DNA of 64,000 nucleotides, taken from assembly GCA_017544805.1 (NCBI GenBank), contig JAFYDK010000013.1, positions 23,475 to 87,474 of the forward strand. Direction: 5' to 3'. This document shows, in pieces, positions 16,799-26,447 of the stretch. The position numbers and the translations under genes are program-made. This DNA is from Bacteroidales bacterium. GTDB taxonomy: Bacteria > Bacteroidota > Bacteroidia > Bacteroidales > UBA3824. The notes under the pieces are model-generated. The model was not told where the DNA came from, ran no database searches, and saw nothing but the letters and a program-made list of their open reading frames with translations. The first letter of the stretch is position 1. Each line of letters starts with the position of its first letter.

Positions 16799-17861
16799 CG
16801 TTTTTTACAAATTCTTCTATTGCCTTTTCAAATGCTTTTTGACCGTTGTGAAACTGCGGGAACAAATCGTATGCGGTGTTGATGATTTCCTCAATGTGAG
16901 TGCCGAAATCGAAAACGGCATTTTTAAAATCATTAACATTAACTCCTAAACGCTTTATTAAATCGAATTGCAAATCGGAATAACCCATGACATCGGTGGC
17001 TGAAGGCGAAAATTCAAAGTCGCTGCCGTTGAGTCTTAACGTGCTGAAATCTTTTAAGTTTTTGTTTAATAAAAGCTTTTTAACGTTTTGTTCTGCTATT
17101 AAATACGCCTCTAACGGAAAATCTTCGTATACGAAACTGCATTTTAGGGTTTTTGTTTGAGAAATGTTTTCTAAATGAAATCCTTGAATAATTTCGGTTA
17201 AAGGAGTGTCCAATGTTTTATCTTCGTAGTTTGCAATATAAAAATCGTTGCAACGGGAAAAAAGATAACAGCCTTGAGGTATGTAGAGCGTTTTGTTTTT
17301 CAGCGGAGAGTTTTTTCCGTCAAATTTTTTTAGAGTGTAATTTAAAACCGTTTCTTTATTTTCGTCATAGTTTTCTTTTACGAAAGTGCATTTCGCGCCT
17401 AAATCTTTTAGCGTTTTGATTATGCTGACAACAAGTCTTGAATAATTGCAGCGGTAAGCAGGTGCGGTTTTGAGTGTAAAATCAGGGTTGAGCGAAAAAT
17501 TTTCCGACGAAAAAATATCTTCTTTGAATGACGAAATTTCTCTGTAACTTTTTGTTTTAAAATGATTAAAAAAATCTCTCAAATGATTTTTCCTGATGGC
17601 GCAGCAGATGTTTTCGGAATAAAAAGTGTTAGGCGAAATTTTGTGAATCAACATTGCTGCTTTCTCTAAAGAGGAAAAATCGAAAAATAATTTTTTGTTA
17701 TTTTTTTGAAATACATTTTCTGAAATAAATCGGGATAGAATTATATTTTCTTCTATAAATATCAGATTTTCAGGAATTTCTAATTCTACTTTCTCCTCGT
17801 TGAACGATAAAATCAACGCAGAAAACAAATCGGAAAGCGTTTTGAATTTGAATTTAAACAT
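16782..17861 (-). CDS. Hypothetical protein, no recognised family
   Basis: A 359-aa protein that I do not recognise. It is rich in Phe, Lys, Asn and Glu and has no signal peptide or membrane segment once the ATG at 17861 is used; an upstream in-frame start at 17945 would add 28 residues that run into the divergent promoter. The C-terminal part contains a DVMGYSDLQFDLIKRLGVN stretch and an amphipathic helical end. The centre has several Cys residues (ENICCAIRKNH, APAYRCNYS). It is convergent with the MetE-like gene and divergent from a large lipoprotein gene. Codon use matches its neighbours, so it is probably a real, lineage-restricted gene. Confidence 0.65.
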   Translation of the reverse strand: MFKFKFKTLSDLFSALILSFNEEKVELEIPENLIFIEENIILSRFISENVFQKNNKKLFFDFSSLEKAAMLIHKISPNTFYSENICCAIRKNHLRDFFNHFKTKSYREISSFKEDIFSSENFSLNPDFTLKTAPAYRCNYSRLVVSIIKTLKDLGAKCTFVKENYDENKETVLNYTLKKFDGKNSPLKNKTLYIPQGCYLFSRCNDFYIANYEDKTLDTPLTEIIQGFHLENISQTKTLKCSFVYEDFPLEAYLIAEQNVKKLLLNKNLKDFSTLRLNGSDFEFSPSATDVMGYSDLQFDLIKRLGVNVNDFKNAVFDFGTHIEEIINTAYDLFPQFHNGQKAFEKAIEEFVKNEKIRL

Positions 17862-17878
17862 TTTAATTTTTATTTTTG
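17847..17878 (+). promoter_or_regulatory. Promoter for the Ig-like lipoprotein gene
   Basis: TTTG (17847-17850), 20 bases, TATTTTTG (17871-17878): a full match to the Bacteroidota consensus. The predicted transcript start is about 15 bases before the ATG at 17900. The -33 box lies within the first codons of the divergent gene. Confidence 0.6.
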
Positions 17879-17899
17879 CCAAAAATATGAAATTAAAAG

Positions 17900-20848
17900 A
17901 TGACTTCAAAAATAAAAAACATTTTTTTTGCATTGTGTCTTGCATTGTTTGCGATGACGCTTATATTTTCATGTGCGCAAATAGGTACGGTTTCGGGCGG
18001 TGATAAAGATACTGCCGCGCCTTACATCAAAAAAAGCCGTCCTGATATTTATTCGGCTCAATTTGACGGCAAAAAAGTCAAAATAAAATTCAATGAATAT
18101 TATTCGCTTGACAATGTGGAGCAAAAATTTTTGATGTCTCCGCCTCAAGATAGTGTTAAGCCCAAAGTTAAAGTAAAGGGGAAGTGGCTTTTTGTTAAGT
18201 TTAAAGAGCCTTTGAAGCCGGATACGACTTATACATTAAAGTTTTTTGACGCTGTAAAAGATTACAACGAGGGTAATGTTATTGAGGATTTTGATTTTGT
18301 ATTTTCAACTGGTTCCACTGTTGATACCTGTGCTGTTTCTGGACAGGTATTTGATGCACAAACGCTTGAAAAACAAAAAGATATGTTAGTAGGTCTTTAC
18401 GGTGCACAGACAGGTTTTTTGGATTCTGTTCCGATTAAAAGAAAACCGGATTACATAACTCGTACCGATACGGCAGGACGTTTTAAGATTGATAACATTA
18501 TTCCGGGCGAATATATGGTTTTCGGACTTTCGGATATTAACGAAACGCAGCGTTTTGACCTTGAAAACGAGAAAATTGCATTTTTGAAAACTAAAGTTAC
18601 GGCGAAGGCGGAAAGACTGAAAAAAATCGATTCGCTTCCTGCGGGAACTATTCTTCACCTTGGCGAAAAAGGACACCGTATACTTGATACTATTCTTACT
18701 GATACGGTTATCATTCAGGATTTGTTGTATACAACGCCGAACAACATAAAGCTTTATAGTTTTGAGGAAGTTCATCTCGTGCAGTATATTTCTGAAAGAG
18801 CGAGAGATATGCGTTGTCGTATAAAGTTGTACTTTAATAAAACCGTCGGTGAGGACACCGTTTTGATAACCTACGTTGATGATACTCTCAAAAGTCCTCA
18901 GATGATTTATGATTACAACAAAACGAGAGATTCTTTGATTGTTTGGTTTAAGGATACAGCCGATATTAACAACGATACTTTACAAATCCGTGTTACTTTT
19001 TCAACGCTTGACAGTCTGAAACGTCCTACGCTTGAGACTGACACTTTGAGTGTGAAATTCAACGCTAAAAAATTAGCAAAGGCGGAGAAAAAAGTAGATA
19101 CGGGCATTGACAGCCTTCAGTTTAGAATTAAGAGTAATTTTAACGGAGATTTTGATATAAAAGGTTCGGTTAATATTCAAATTCCGATAATTTTGAACTC
19201 TGTTGATACTTCGCTTTTAAAACTTTATGAGGCGGTTGATAGTTCTTTTGTCGATGATATGAGCAATAAGGTTATAAAGGCTGTTCGTTTGGATTCAGCT
19301 TTTTACCGTGTGATTTTCAAACGTCCTATTTCGGGTGATATTGTTTTTTATCCGACTGATTCTGTTGTGTCAAAAGATTGGTATATAGCGACTTATAATC
19401 CAACGCGTGATACTGTTGATATTGAGGTTACGGATTCGGCGATGATAAGAAAATCGAAGTTTCAGAACCTTTTGAAATATCATAACGAGTATTATTTGGG
19501 GCTGAAGCAAAAAATCCGTGATTCAGTACCGACGGTTATAATTCCTCAAAAAATTATTTCATACAGCCGTCCTTCGAGAGATACGATTAAAGTTTTGTTG
19601 GAAAAATCTCCTAAACGCGGTGTTGAGGTTTCGCCCATTAATTTGGAAAAATTTCCGGAAAACGGTATTGAAGTCTTTCAAGATAGGGATAGAATTACGC
19701 TTTTGTTAAGAGATACTTCGGCAGTTTTCAAAGATACGTTGGTCTTGAAATTCAATTCTTACGACCGTCAGATTTTCAACAAAAACAAAAAACTTGTTGA
19801 TAAAATTTATAAAGATACGCTTTTTGCGATTTATAAAATTCCGTTCCAAAGATTGCTTTCTAACAATTCCTCTGGAGAGGATACGATTAGATTTGTTTTT
19901 GAGCGGAAACTCAAAACAATTCCGAGCCTTGGATTACCTTCTTTCCCTGAAAAAGGAAATTCATGGTATAGCGGTATTCTCTCTCAAAGTAGAGATACTT
20001 TTTGTGCCGTAATCAACGATGAGCAGATAAAGAACTTAGATACGATTAATTATACTATCAGTTATATGTCGCTGACAAATAAAGAGGTTGATACTTTGAT
20101 TTGTGATACATTGAGTTTTATTCCTCCTAAGGCAGAGGTTTCGCAAAAGAATCAAGGCGGTCGCCGTCGTAAAAGTGATGCTGGAAGGGATTCAAAACGG
20201 GAAAACGAAGAAAAACAAAAAAATATGTATGCCGCTAACTTGCTTTTTGAAAAGCATTATGTTATGGAAAGGGATACGATGAATGCTAAAAATCTTGTTT
20301 TGAAATACGATTTTGAACCCGGCAAACAATATGTTTTGGAAATTGATGATTCCACTTTCAATTCGATTTATAATACGCCTAACCTTTATTTGAGTTCAAA
20401 GGCAAAAATTCGTGAGCTTGATTACTACGGCACATTAACGGTAAATCTTATGAATTTGGGAGCGATTGAAAATTATCCTGACCTCGACGAGGATTTGCCG
20501 CCTTTTGAACAACTTGACACGGCAAGGTCGCTTCGTCGTAAAATCAATCCGAAAGATACGCTTCCTATTACTGACAAACGCATTAAGCAAGGTCAAGTAA
20601 TAGTATGTCTTTGCAACGATAAAGGCGAAATTATATACTCCAAAACAGCAAAAGAAGATTCTTCCGTTATGTTTGATTTTATTTTGCCGGGAGATTATGT
20701 CGTAAAAATTATTTGCGATAAAAATTTCAACGGAAAATGGGATACGGGTAAATATTTGGAAAATCTTTATCCCGAAAGGGTTTTTGAGTTTCCTAAAAAA
20801 CAGACCGTTAAGTCGAAATGGGAAACCAAATTGGATTGGAAATTTTAG
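17900..20848 (+). CDS. Large lipoprotein with N-terminal Ig-like (Big_5) domain
   Basis: A 982-aa lipoprotein. The signal peptide ends in the lipobox FSCAQ, and AQIGTVSGGDKDTAAPYI after the Cys is the typical start of a widespread Bacteroidota family. Residues about 40-130 form a Big_5 (SbsA-type) Ig-like domain ending in FVFSTGS. A second domain around 135-230 resembles a carboxypeptidase-regulatory-like fold (FKIDNIIPGEYMVFGLSD). The long middle region is beta-rich with many Asp/Thr/Ser, and a Lys/Arg-rich stretch sits near 750-775. The C-terminus again has DGNFNGKWDTG-like sequence (CDKNFNGKWDTGKYLENLYP). The family is common next to gliding or envelope genes but its function is unknown. 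The GH97 gene starts 16 bases downstream. Confidence 0.82.
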   Translation: MTSKIKNIFFALCLALFAMTLIFSCAQIGTVSGGDKDTAAPYIKKSRPDIYSAQFDGKKVKIKFNEYYSLDNVEQKFLMSPPQDSVKPKVKVKGKWLFVKFKEPLKPDTTYTLKFFDAVKDYNEGNVIEDFDFVFSTGSTVDTCAVSGQVFDAQTLEKQKDMLVGLYGAQTGFLDSVPIKRKPDYITRTDTAGRFKIDNIIPGEYMVFGLSDINETQRFDLENEKIAFLKTKVTAKAERLKKIDSLPAGTILHLGEKGHRILDTILTDTVIIQDLLYTTPNNIKLYSFEEVHLVQYISERARDMRCRIKLYFNKTVGEDTVLITYVDDTLKSPQMIYDYNKTRDSLIVWFKDTADINNDTLQIRVTFSTLDSLKRPTLETDTLSVKFNAKKLAKAEKKVDTGIDSLQFRIKSNFNGDFDIKGSVNIQIPIILNSVDTSLLKLYEAVDSSFVDDMSNKVIKAVRLDSAFYRVIFKRPISGDIVFYPTDSVVSKDWYIATYNPTRDTVDIEVTDSAMIRKSKFQNLLKYHNEYYLGLKQKIRDSVPTVIIPQKIISYSRPSRDTIKVLLEKSPKRGVEVSPINLEKFPENGIEVFQDRDRITLLLRDTSAVFKDTLVLKFNSYDRQIFNKNKKLVDKIYKDTLFAIYKIPFQRLLSNNSSGEDTIRFVFERKLKTIPSLGLPSFPEKGNSWYSGILSQSRDTFCAVINDEQIKNLDTINYTISYMSLTNKEVDTLICDTLSFIPPKAEVSQKNQGGRRRKSDAGRDSKRENEEKQKNMYAANLLFEKHYVMERDTMNAKNLVLKYDFEPGKQYVLEIDDSTFNSIYNTPNLYLSSKAKIRELDYYGTLTVNLMNLGAIENYPDLDEDLPPFEQLDTARSLRRKINPKDTLPITDKRIKQGQVIVCLCNDKGEIIYSKTAKEDSSVMFDFILPGDYVVKIICDKNFNGKWDTGKYLENLYPERVFEFPKKQTVKSKWETKLDWKF

Positions 20849-20864
20849 CTTAAAAAAATATTTT

Positions 20865-22742
20865 ATGAGCCGTGTTTTTGTGTTTTTGGTCTTAATGCTT
20901 TTTAGCGTGAATGTTTTTGCGCAAAAGATTATAACAGAGGCTTTTTCGCCTGATAAAAAATACAAATTAGAGGTTTTTTATCAGGATTCTCTTTTGAAAT
21001 TTTCTCTGAAAGATTCAAAAACGGATACGGCTTTGATTGCTCCTTCTCGGCTCGGTTTTTTGTTGGATACGGTTTTGAATTGCGTAACTTCTGCTGATAC
21101 GCTTGTTAGTATTAAGAAAAAGAAATATTCGGGATTTTTGGTTTCGGATTTTGCTGAAAGGAAAAAACAAGAAGATAAGTATTCGACTTTAATATTGAGT
21201 TTTAAGTCCTCTGATATAAAGTATTGCGTTAATTTGAGAATTTATAATCGGGCTGTTGCCGTGAGTTATTCTTTTTCTGCGAAAAAAATATATCAAATCA
21301 AAAAGGATTTTACCGAGTTTAATCTTTCTCCTTTGAATTTTTATTATTACAGAGAATACATTGTTGAAGGCGGATATTCTTTGGGCGAGGGTGATATGTT
21401 AGGTGCTATAACGCCGATTTTCATAAAAGGCAGCAATAGTGATTTTTCCGCTACAATCAATGATGCGGCAAATTACGGTAGCTCCGATAAAATGCGTGTT
21501 GATTTGCGAGGTAAAGTATTTACTTTTTTAGGAGCTTTTGTAAAAGATACTTCTTTAGTTACGCCTTGGCGTTATATTGTTTTTGGAAATACACCGACGG
21601 AAATGCTTGAAAACAAATATGTTGTTTATTCGCTGAATTTTCCTAATAAGAGAGATACTTTTGACTATTCTTGGCTGAAGGCAGGGACGGCTTTCCGTTA
21701 TCCTGAAAACCAATATTCATGGGAGAGAATAAAACAATGTGTAGATTTTTGTGATAAAAATCAAATCAAATATCTTCATTTTGATGCCGGTTGGTACGGT
21801 TTCGGTTATAATCACGAGAGCGACAAGAATTCCGATCCAATGCGTCCCGTTAAGGGTTTTGACGTTAAGAAAACCGTTGATTATGCCCGTGAAAAAAATA
21901 TCGGAATAGTGCTTTATGTCAATCAGACGGCTTGGTTTATTTATAATAACGATGCTGTTTTGGACACTTTTGCGGTTTGGGGCATCAAGGGCATAAAACT
22001 TGGTTTTATGTCTTCAAGGAGTGCCCGTGCGCTTTCTGATGTTTATACAATCGTTCAAAAGGCTGCTCAGAGAAAAATTTTTGTAAACGTTCATGACGAA
22101 ATGCGCCCGACGGGGACAGAGGCCGTTTTTAAAAATCTTTTTACGATGGAGGGTGTCCGTGGTAATGAACATATTGATAATACTTCGTATCATACTATGC
22201 TTCTGCCTTTTACGCGTTTTATGGCGGGTGCGGCTGATTATACGTTTTGTTATCCGGGTTATCCGAGGGAGCTTAACGGCAAAATTAACGAAATGCGGAC
22301 AACAAAGGGTCATCAGATGGCTCTTTCCGTGATATTTTTTTCACCTCTGCAAAATATTTTTTGGTACGGAAAGCCGGAAATGTATCAAAAGGAAAACGAA
22401 ATCGAATTTTTTAAAAATTTGCCTACCGTTTGGGACGATTTTAAGATTATTGACGCCCAACCAGCAAATTATTTCGCTATTGCAAGACGTAGCGGTGAAA
22501 AATGGTATTTTGCCGTTGCAACAGCTTTTAACCGTGATTTTGAATTGCCTCTTGATTTTTTGGGCGAAAAGGAAAGATACACCGCTAAAATTTTTGAAGA
22601 TGCTCCGAAATCTGAAGTTATGATTAAGGAGATTGAGGATTTAAGCGGTATTAACTCTTTGAATTTCAAATTAACGGCAAGCGGCGGAGCTACCGTTATT
22701 TTCGATAGTAAACCCCGCCGCTTAAAGAACAAAAAAAATTAA
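20865..22742 (+). CDS. Glycoside hydrolase family 97 enzyme
   Basis: A 625-aa secreted enzyme with a signal peptide (MSRVFVFLVLMLFSVNVFAQ). GH97 members have an N-terminal super-beta-sandwich (about 25-260), a central TIM barrel (about 265-530) and a C-terminal beta domain; all three can be followed here. Barrel motifs include WERIKQCVDFCDKNQIKYLH, FDAGWYGFGYNHESD and VHDEMRPTGTE followed by MEGVRGNEH. The family includes calcium-dependent alpha-glucosidases (inverting) and alpha-galactosidases (retaining). The position after the fourth strand reads IKLGFM rather than an Asp-containing motif, which would favour the inverting type, but I would not name the substrate. No susC/susD pair is nearby. 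The ATG at 20865 is preferred over an upstream in-frame start at 20784. Confidence 0.9.
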   Translation: MSRVFVFLVLMLFSVNVFAQKIITEAFSPDKKYKLEVFYQDSLLKFSLKDSKTDTALIAPSRLGFLLDTVLNCVTSADTLVSIKKKKYSGFLVSDFAERKKQEDKYSTLILSFKSSDIKYCVNLRIYNRAVAVSYSFSAKKIYQIKKDFTEFNLSPLNFYYYREYIVEGGYSLGEGDMLGAITPIFIKGSNSDFSATINDAANYGSSDKMRVDLRGKVFTFLGAFVKDTSLVTPWRYIVFGNTPTEMLENKYVVYSLNFPNKRDTFDYSWLKAGTAFRYPENQYSWERIKQCVDFCDKNQIKYLHFDAGWYGFGYNHESDKNSDPMRPVKGFDVKKTVDYAREKNIGIVLYVNQTAWFIYNNDAVLDTFAVWGIKGIKLGFMSSRSARALSDVYTIVQKAAQRKIFVNVHDEMRPTGTEAVFKNLFTMEGVRGNEHIDNTSYHTMLLPFTRFMAGAADYTFCYPGYPRELNGKINEMRTTKGHQMALSVIFFSPLQNIFWYGKPEMYQKENEIEFFKNLPTVWDDFKIIDAQPANYFAIARRSGEKWYFAVATAFNRDFELPLDFLGEKERYTAKIFEDAPKSEVMIKEIEDLSGINSLNFKLTASGGATVIFDSKPRRLKNKKN

Positions 22743-22978
22743 ATTTCTGTTATGCTTACCGCCTTAAAACCGTCTTGGTTTTTGGCTTTGTCAAATGCGC
22801 TGACAAATTCGCCTTTTACGGTGGCATTATCTTTTATTCCGCTTTCTGCCAATAATTTAGCCGGAATGAAAATCGCAGCTCCGTTAAAATTTACAAAACC
22901 GTAACCGTTTTCTGAAACGATTAATTTTCCGGCAAAAGGAAATGCTTCTTCCTTTTCGTTATGTTTCTTTTTTTTCAT
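22739..22978 (-). CDS. Small OB-fold, cold-shock-like RNA-binding protein
   Basis: A 79-aa protein. After a Lys-rich start it shows GKLIVSENGYGFVNF and AAIFIPAKLL, the pattern of OB-fold RNA-binding domains such as cold shock proteins and the N-terminal domain of RNase R/II (GYGFV, then IFIP). The rest, a charged strand pair ending VSITEI, completes one small beta-barrel. It is probably a nucleic-acid-binding protein. Its stop overlaps the convergent GH97 gene by 4 bases. It lies downstream of the kinase-like gene with 24 bases between them, so they may share a transcript. Confidence 0.7.
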   Translation of the reverse strand: MKKKKHNEKEEAFPFAGKLIVSENGYGFVNFNGAAIFIPAKLLAESGIKDNATVKGEFVSAFDKAKNQDGFKAVSITEI

Positions 22979-23002
22979 CTGATTGTTTTAAAAAGTTTTT
23001 TT

Positions 23003-24679
23003 TTAATAATGGAATGAACTACCCGTTAAAAATTCCCTTAAAATTGACGTCGGGGGAATTTCGTTGTCGGGAAATTCTTTGAAATATGATAAAAATTTTA
23101 TAAGTCTTTGTGCTTCAGCGTATTCAGGCGCACGCTCCGAAACATTTTGCAACAAGGGTTCTGCATAAACCTTTATAACGCCTAATTCATACGGCAGTGC
23201 GGAGTTGAACATAACGTCAGCCTCTTCCTGAAACGGGAAAATGTTTTTGTTTTCGCCACGTCTTACGCTCGGCCAACGTTTTATCGTGTCCTCAGCCGAA
23301 TAATGTCTGTAACGGAAATCCCTAATTATACGCCTTAAAAGTCTGTTGTCGGTGGTCGGAATACGGTTGTGAGAGTCGATTCCGATAGGCGTTAAAGCCG
23401 AAACATAGATTTTGAATTTTTTGTCAGCGGGAATCATCTGACTCAATGTCGGATTTAGACCATGAATACCTTCAACGACGAAAACAGTTTTTTCGTCTGC
23501 CGTCATCGTTTCACCTTTGTATTCGCGTTTCCCCGTCTGAAAATTATATGTCGGCATTTTAACGGTTTCTCCGTTCATCATCGCCAAAATATCTTCGTTA
23601 AATTGTTTATAATCAACGGCTTCGAGAGCTTCAAAGTCGTATTCGCCTTTTTCGTCCCTTGGCGTATTTTCTCTATTAACGAAATAATTATCCAAAGATA
23701 TTTGAACAGGTTTCAATCCCGCAACCCTTAACTGAATGCACAAACGTTTTGAGGTCGTGGTTTTGCCCGAAGACGAAGGACCGGCGATTAAAACCAATTT
23801 TACATTGCCTTTTTGTTTGATTAAATCGGCGATTTGAGCGATTTTTTTCTCGTGCAATGCCTCGGCTACTTTTATGATTTCGCCGGAATAACCCTCTTTA
23901 ACGGCTTTGTTAAGGGTATTAACAGTGGAGATTCCCAAAAGTTTGCCCCAAGATTTGTATTCGCGGAAAACTTCAAAAAGTTTGTCCTGTTTTTCAAGCG
24001 GAAGAATTTCCATGGTCTTGAAATTTGTGGGAAATCTTAACAGCAATCCGTCATAATACGGTATTAAATCAAAGACACTCAGATATTTAGTCGAAGGAAC
24101 AAGATACGAGGTATAATAATCCTGAAAACCGTCAATCGAATAAACTGACGAGAAAAATCTGCCTCTGTCCTCAAAAAGTTTCACCCTTTCTTCCATGCCT
24201 TGGGCTTTGAAAATTTCAGCGGCTTTGGTTGATAGGATTTCTTTTCTTTCAATCGGCAGGTCTACTTTAACGAGTTGAATCATACGGGCTTTTACCTTTG
24301 CTACTAATTCTTCATCGGGTTTTACCTCGTGTCCATCTTGATCGGAAATTTCGCAGTAGAAGCCTTTACTGATACTATGATCAATGATGACTTTGAGAGT
24401 AGGAGCTATGTCATGAAAAGCTTTTACCAACAAAAAGCACAAAGAACGCTGATACATTTTTTGACCTTCAGCAGATTCGATGTCAAAAAATTTTATGACT
24501 TTGGGTTTGAAAATCGAATAATCAAGTTCTTTGATTTTGTTGTTAACAAAGGCTCCGATTAAGGGTTTGTCGAGCGTAATATTCTGATCCTCTGCAATAT
24601 CTTTCAACACTGTACCAACGGGATACTGTTTGGTAACATCGGTGTTGATGCAGTATATGTCCAAAAGTTTTTTATCCAT
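23003..24679 (-). CDS. Uridine kinase-like nucleoside kinase with N-terminal TGS-like domain
   Basis: A 558-aa protein. Residues 1-65 resemble a TGS domain, residues about 66-210 the second additional domain of threonyl-tRNA synthetases, and residues about 285-480 a phosphoribulokinase/uridine kinase domain. The P-loop is LVLIAGPSSSGKTTTSKRL, followed by ISLDNYF and VVEGIHGLNP, typical of uridine kinases. This architecture is found across Bacteroidota, Thermotoga and Firmicutes and is annotated as a nucleoside kinase. The substrate is likely a nucleoside but may not be uridine. The gene stands alone apart from a possible link with the small OB-fold gene. Confidence 0.87.
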   Translation of the reverse strand: MDKKLLDIYCINTDVTKQYPVGTVLKDIAEDQNITLDKPLIGAFVNNKIKELDYSIFKPKVIKFFDIESAEGQKMYQRSLCFLLVKAFHDIAPTLKVIIDHSISKGFYCEISDQDGHEVKPDEELVAKVKARMIQLVKVDLPIERKEILSTKAAEIFKAQGMEERVKLFEDRGRFFSSVYSIDGFQDYYTSYLVPSTKYLSVFDLIPYYDGLLLRFPTNFKTMEILPLEKQDKLFEVFREYKSWGKLLGISTVNTLNKAVKEGYSGEIIKVAEALHEKKIAQIADLIKQKGNVKLVLIAGPSSSGKTTTSKRLCIQLRVAGLKPVQISLDNYFVNRENTPRDEKGEYDFEALEAVDYKQFNEDILAMMNGETVKMPTYNFQTGKREYKGETMTADEKTVFVVEGIHGLNPTLSQMIPADKKFKIYVSALTPIGIDSHNRIPTTDNRLLRRIIRDFRYRHYSAEDTIKRWPSVRRGENKNIFPFQEEADVMFNSALPYELGVIKVYAEPLLQNVSERAPEYAEAQRLIKFLSYFKEFPDNEIPPTSILREFLTGSSFHY

Positions 24680-24741
24680 ATAGTTTTTGTTTTTAGTTTT
24701 TTAAAAGTAGTGATTTTTAGCGGATTTTAAAAGTTAATTTT

Positions 24742-25452
24742 TTATAAAACGGTTTTCTTAAAAAATATCTCTCTGTAATATTTGATTCCGTTTTTGTTGA
24801 TATTTTTTAGGAATGTTTTGCTCATCGGGTAAAACTGCCAAAGCGAAACCAAAGCGGCTATCATAGCGCAAATTACCGTTACGAGAATATCAAGCGAATT
24901 TATTACGAGTTCGTGAGTTGCTACAACGCCGACCCATTTTAGAAATTGACGGATAAAAGTCATAACGGCAAGTCTGAAAGGCGATTTCGTGAAAATCAGA
25001 CTTATGGATTTTCTGATAATAAAACTGCCTGCCGTTTTGAGTTTGTTTTTGACGCTGCCGTTCAAATCAAACATTGCCTCGGTCTGAAGCCATAACAAAA
25101 ACTTTCCGTTGGTTTTTTCTATTGTTTGGTTTGTCCTTAAATCTTTTTCTTGATAAATGTACATAACTTTCTGTTGTACAATATTTAAGAAAATCTGAAA
25201 TTGTAAAAAGTCCAAAACTGCTAACGTTATCGAAATATATACTTGTAGCGGCAAAGTTGCCAAAAAAGTAAGTACGACGGAAACAAAAGTGCAAAAGTTA
25301 ATGATTTTTTTGCATTTTTTCCGTTTTTCTTCTGTTGATAAATTTTCAAAATTATTCCCCTTTGTAAATTTTTCATAATCTACACAAGAGATTTTCAACT
25401 TGAAAATTAGGATTAAAAACTCGTTGTATATGTCTAAAATTTTTTTCAGCAT
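24742..25452 (-). CDS. Hypothetical membrane protein
   Basis: A 236-aa protein with a hydrophobic pair around residues 55-75 and 78-98 and another near 180-210, linked by basic, amphipathic helices. A central segment contains TNGKFLLWLQTEAMFDLNGS. I do not recognise the family. The ATG at 25452 is used; an upstream in-frame start would add seven residues. It is divergent from the glycosyltransferase pair, with an 83-base gap. It could be an envelope protein linked to glycan export, but nothing in the sequence proves it. Confidence 0.6.
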   Translation of the reverse strand: MLKKILDIYNEFLILIFKLKISCVDYEKFTKGNNFENLSTEEKRKKCKKIINFCTFVSVVLTFLATLPLQVYISITLAVLDFLQFQIFLNIVQQKVMYIYQEKDLRTNQTIEKTNGKFLLWLQTEAMFDLNGSVKNKLKTAGSFIIRKSISLIFTKSPFRLAVMTFIRQFLKWVGVVATHELVINSLDILVTVICAMIAALVSLWQFYPMSKTFLKNINKNGIKYYREIFFKKTVL

Positions 25453-25503
25453 AATCCGCGGTAAAAATAACAAAATTCGTGCAAATAGCGCAATATTTTT
25501 TTT

Positions 25504-25511
25504 TAACTTTG
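25504..25511 (+). promoter_or_regulatory. Candidate -7 element for the glycosyltransferase pair
   Basis: TAACTTTG, an exact TAnnTTTG match, 24 bases before the ATG of the first glycosyltransferase. I see no clear TTTG at the expected -33 distance. Confidence 0.4.
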
Positions 25512-25535
25512 CACTGAAAATTTTTTAAGAAAAAA

Positions 25536-26447
25536 ATGTTTGCACCCGTTGTAATCTTTGCCTTTCAAAGGCCGGAACATTTGGAAAAACTCGTGAAAAG
25601 TCTTCTTTTGAACAAGGAGGCTTCTCAAACAGATTTGATACTTTTTTGTGATGGTAAAAAATCTGAGAGTCAAATGGTTAATATCGAAAAAATAAAAGAT
25701 TTTTCAAATAGAATTTCGGGGTTTAAATCCGTGAAAAACGTTTTCCGCCCTGAAAATTTCGGTCTTGCAAAAAATATTATCAGCGGGCTCAACGAGGTTT
25801 TTTCGGAATATTCTTCCGTGATAGTTTTGGAAGAGGATTTAATCGTGACGCAGAATTTTTTGAATTATATGAATTCGGCGTTGAATTTTTATAAAGACAA
25901 AAACGTTTTTTCTGTTGCCGGTTATACGCCTAATGTTGAACTTCCTGAAAATTACGATTTTACAACTTTCCCGATATTAAGAAACTGCTCTTGGGGGTGG
26001 GCAACATGGAAGGATCGTTGGCAGAAGGTTGATTTTGAAGTCTCTGATTTTAAGGAATTTATCCGTGATAAAAATCAGCGTGAAAGCTTTAATGCTTCGG
26101 GTTCGGATTTAACGATGATGCTCTTGAAACAACAACTCGGAATAATTAATTCTTGGTCTATAAGATTCTGTTATTCAGGCTTTAAGGCGGGAATGCCGAC
26201 AATTTATCCAAAGAAATCTTTTGTTATCAACAACGGTGCTGACGGTTCGGGGACAAATGTCGGTTCAACAGAGAAATACGATACTGAAATTTTTGAAAAC
26301 GTTACAGATTTTAATTTTTCATCAGATTTGTCAATAAACGAAAAAATTCTACATTCTTTTAAGAAAGCATACGATTGTTCGCTTTTTAGACGTATTATAA
26401 ATTATTGGAAACTAAATCGTTACTTAAAATCATGTTCGCTTACGTAA
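25536..26447 (+). CDS. Glycosyltransferase, GT-A fold (GNT-I-like)
   Basis: A 303-aa glycosyltransferase. The start APVVIFAFQRPEHLEKLVKS and FRPENFGLAKNIISGLNEV are typical of a Bacteroidota family that resembles eukaryotic GNT-I. The acidic metal-binding position reads VIVLEEDLIVTQNFL, and the downstream CSWGWATWKDRWQKVDF motif is characteristic. Such enzymes usually build surface polysaccharide or glycoprotein glycans. It overlaps the next glycosyltransferase by 16 bases, so the two act in the same pathway. The acceptor is unknown and no polymerase or flippase gene is in the window. Confidence 0.88.
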   Translation: MFAPVVIFAFQRPEHLEKLVKSLLLNKEASQTDLILFCDGKKSESQMVNIEKIKDFSNRISGFKSVKNVFRPENFGLAKNIISGLNEVFSEYSSVIVLEEDLIVTQNFLNYMNSALNFYKDKNVFSVAGYTPNVELPENYDFTTFPILRNCSWGWATWKDRWQKVDFEVSDFKEFIRDKNQRESFNASGSDLTMMLLKQQLGIINSWSIRFCYSGFKAGMPTIYPKKSFVINNGADGSGTNVGSTEKYDTEIFENVTDFNFSSDLSINEKILHSFKKAYDCSLFRRIINYWKLNRYLKSCSLT

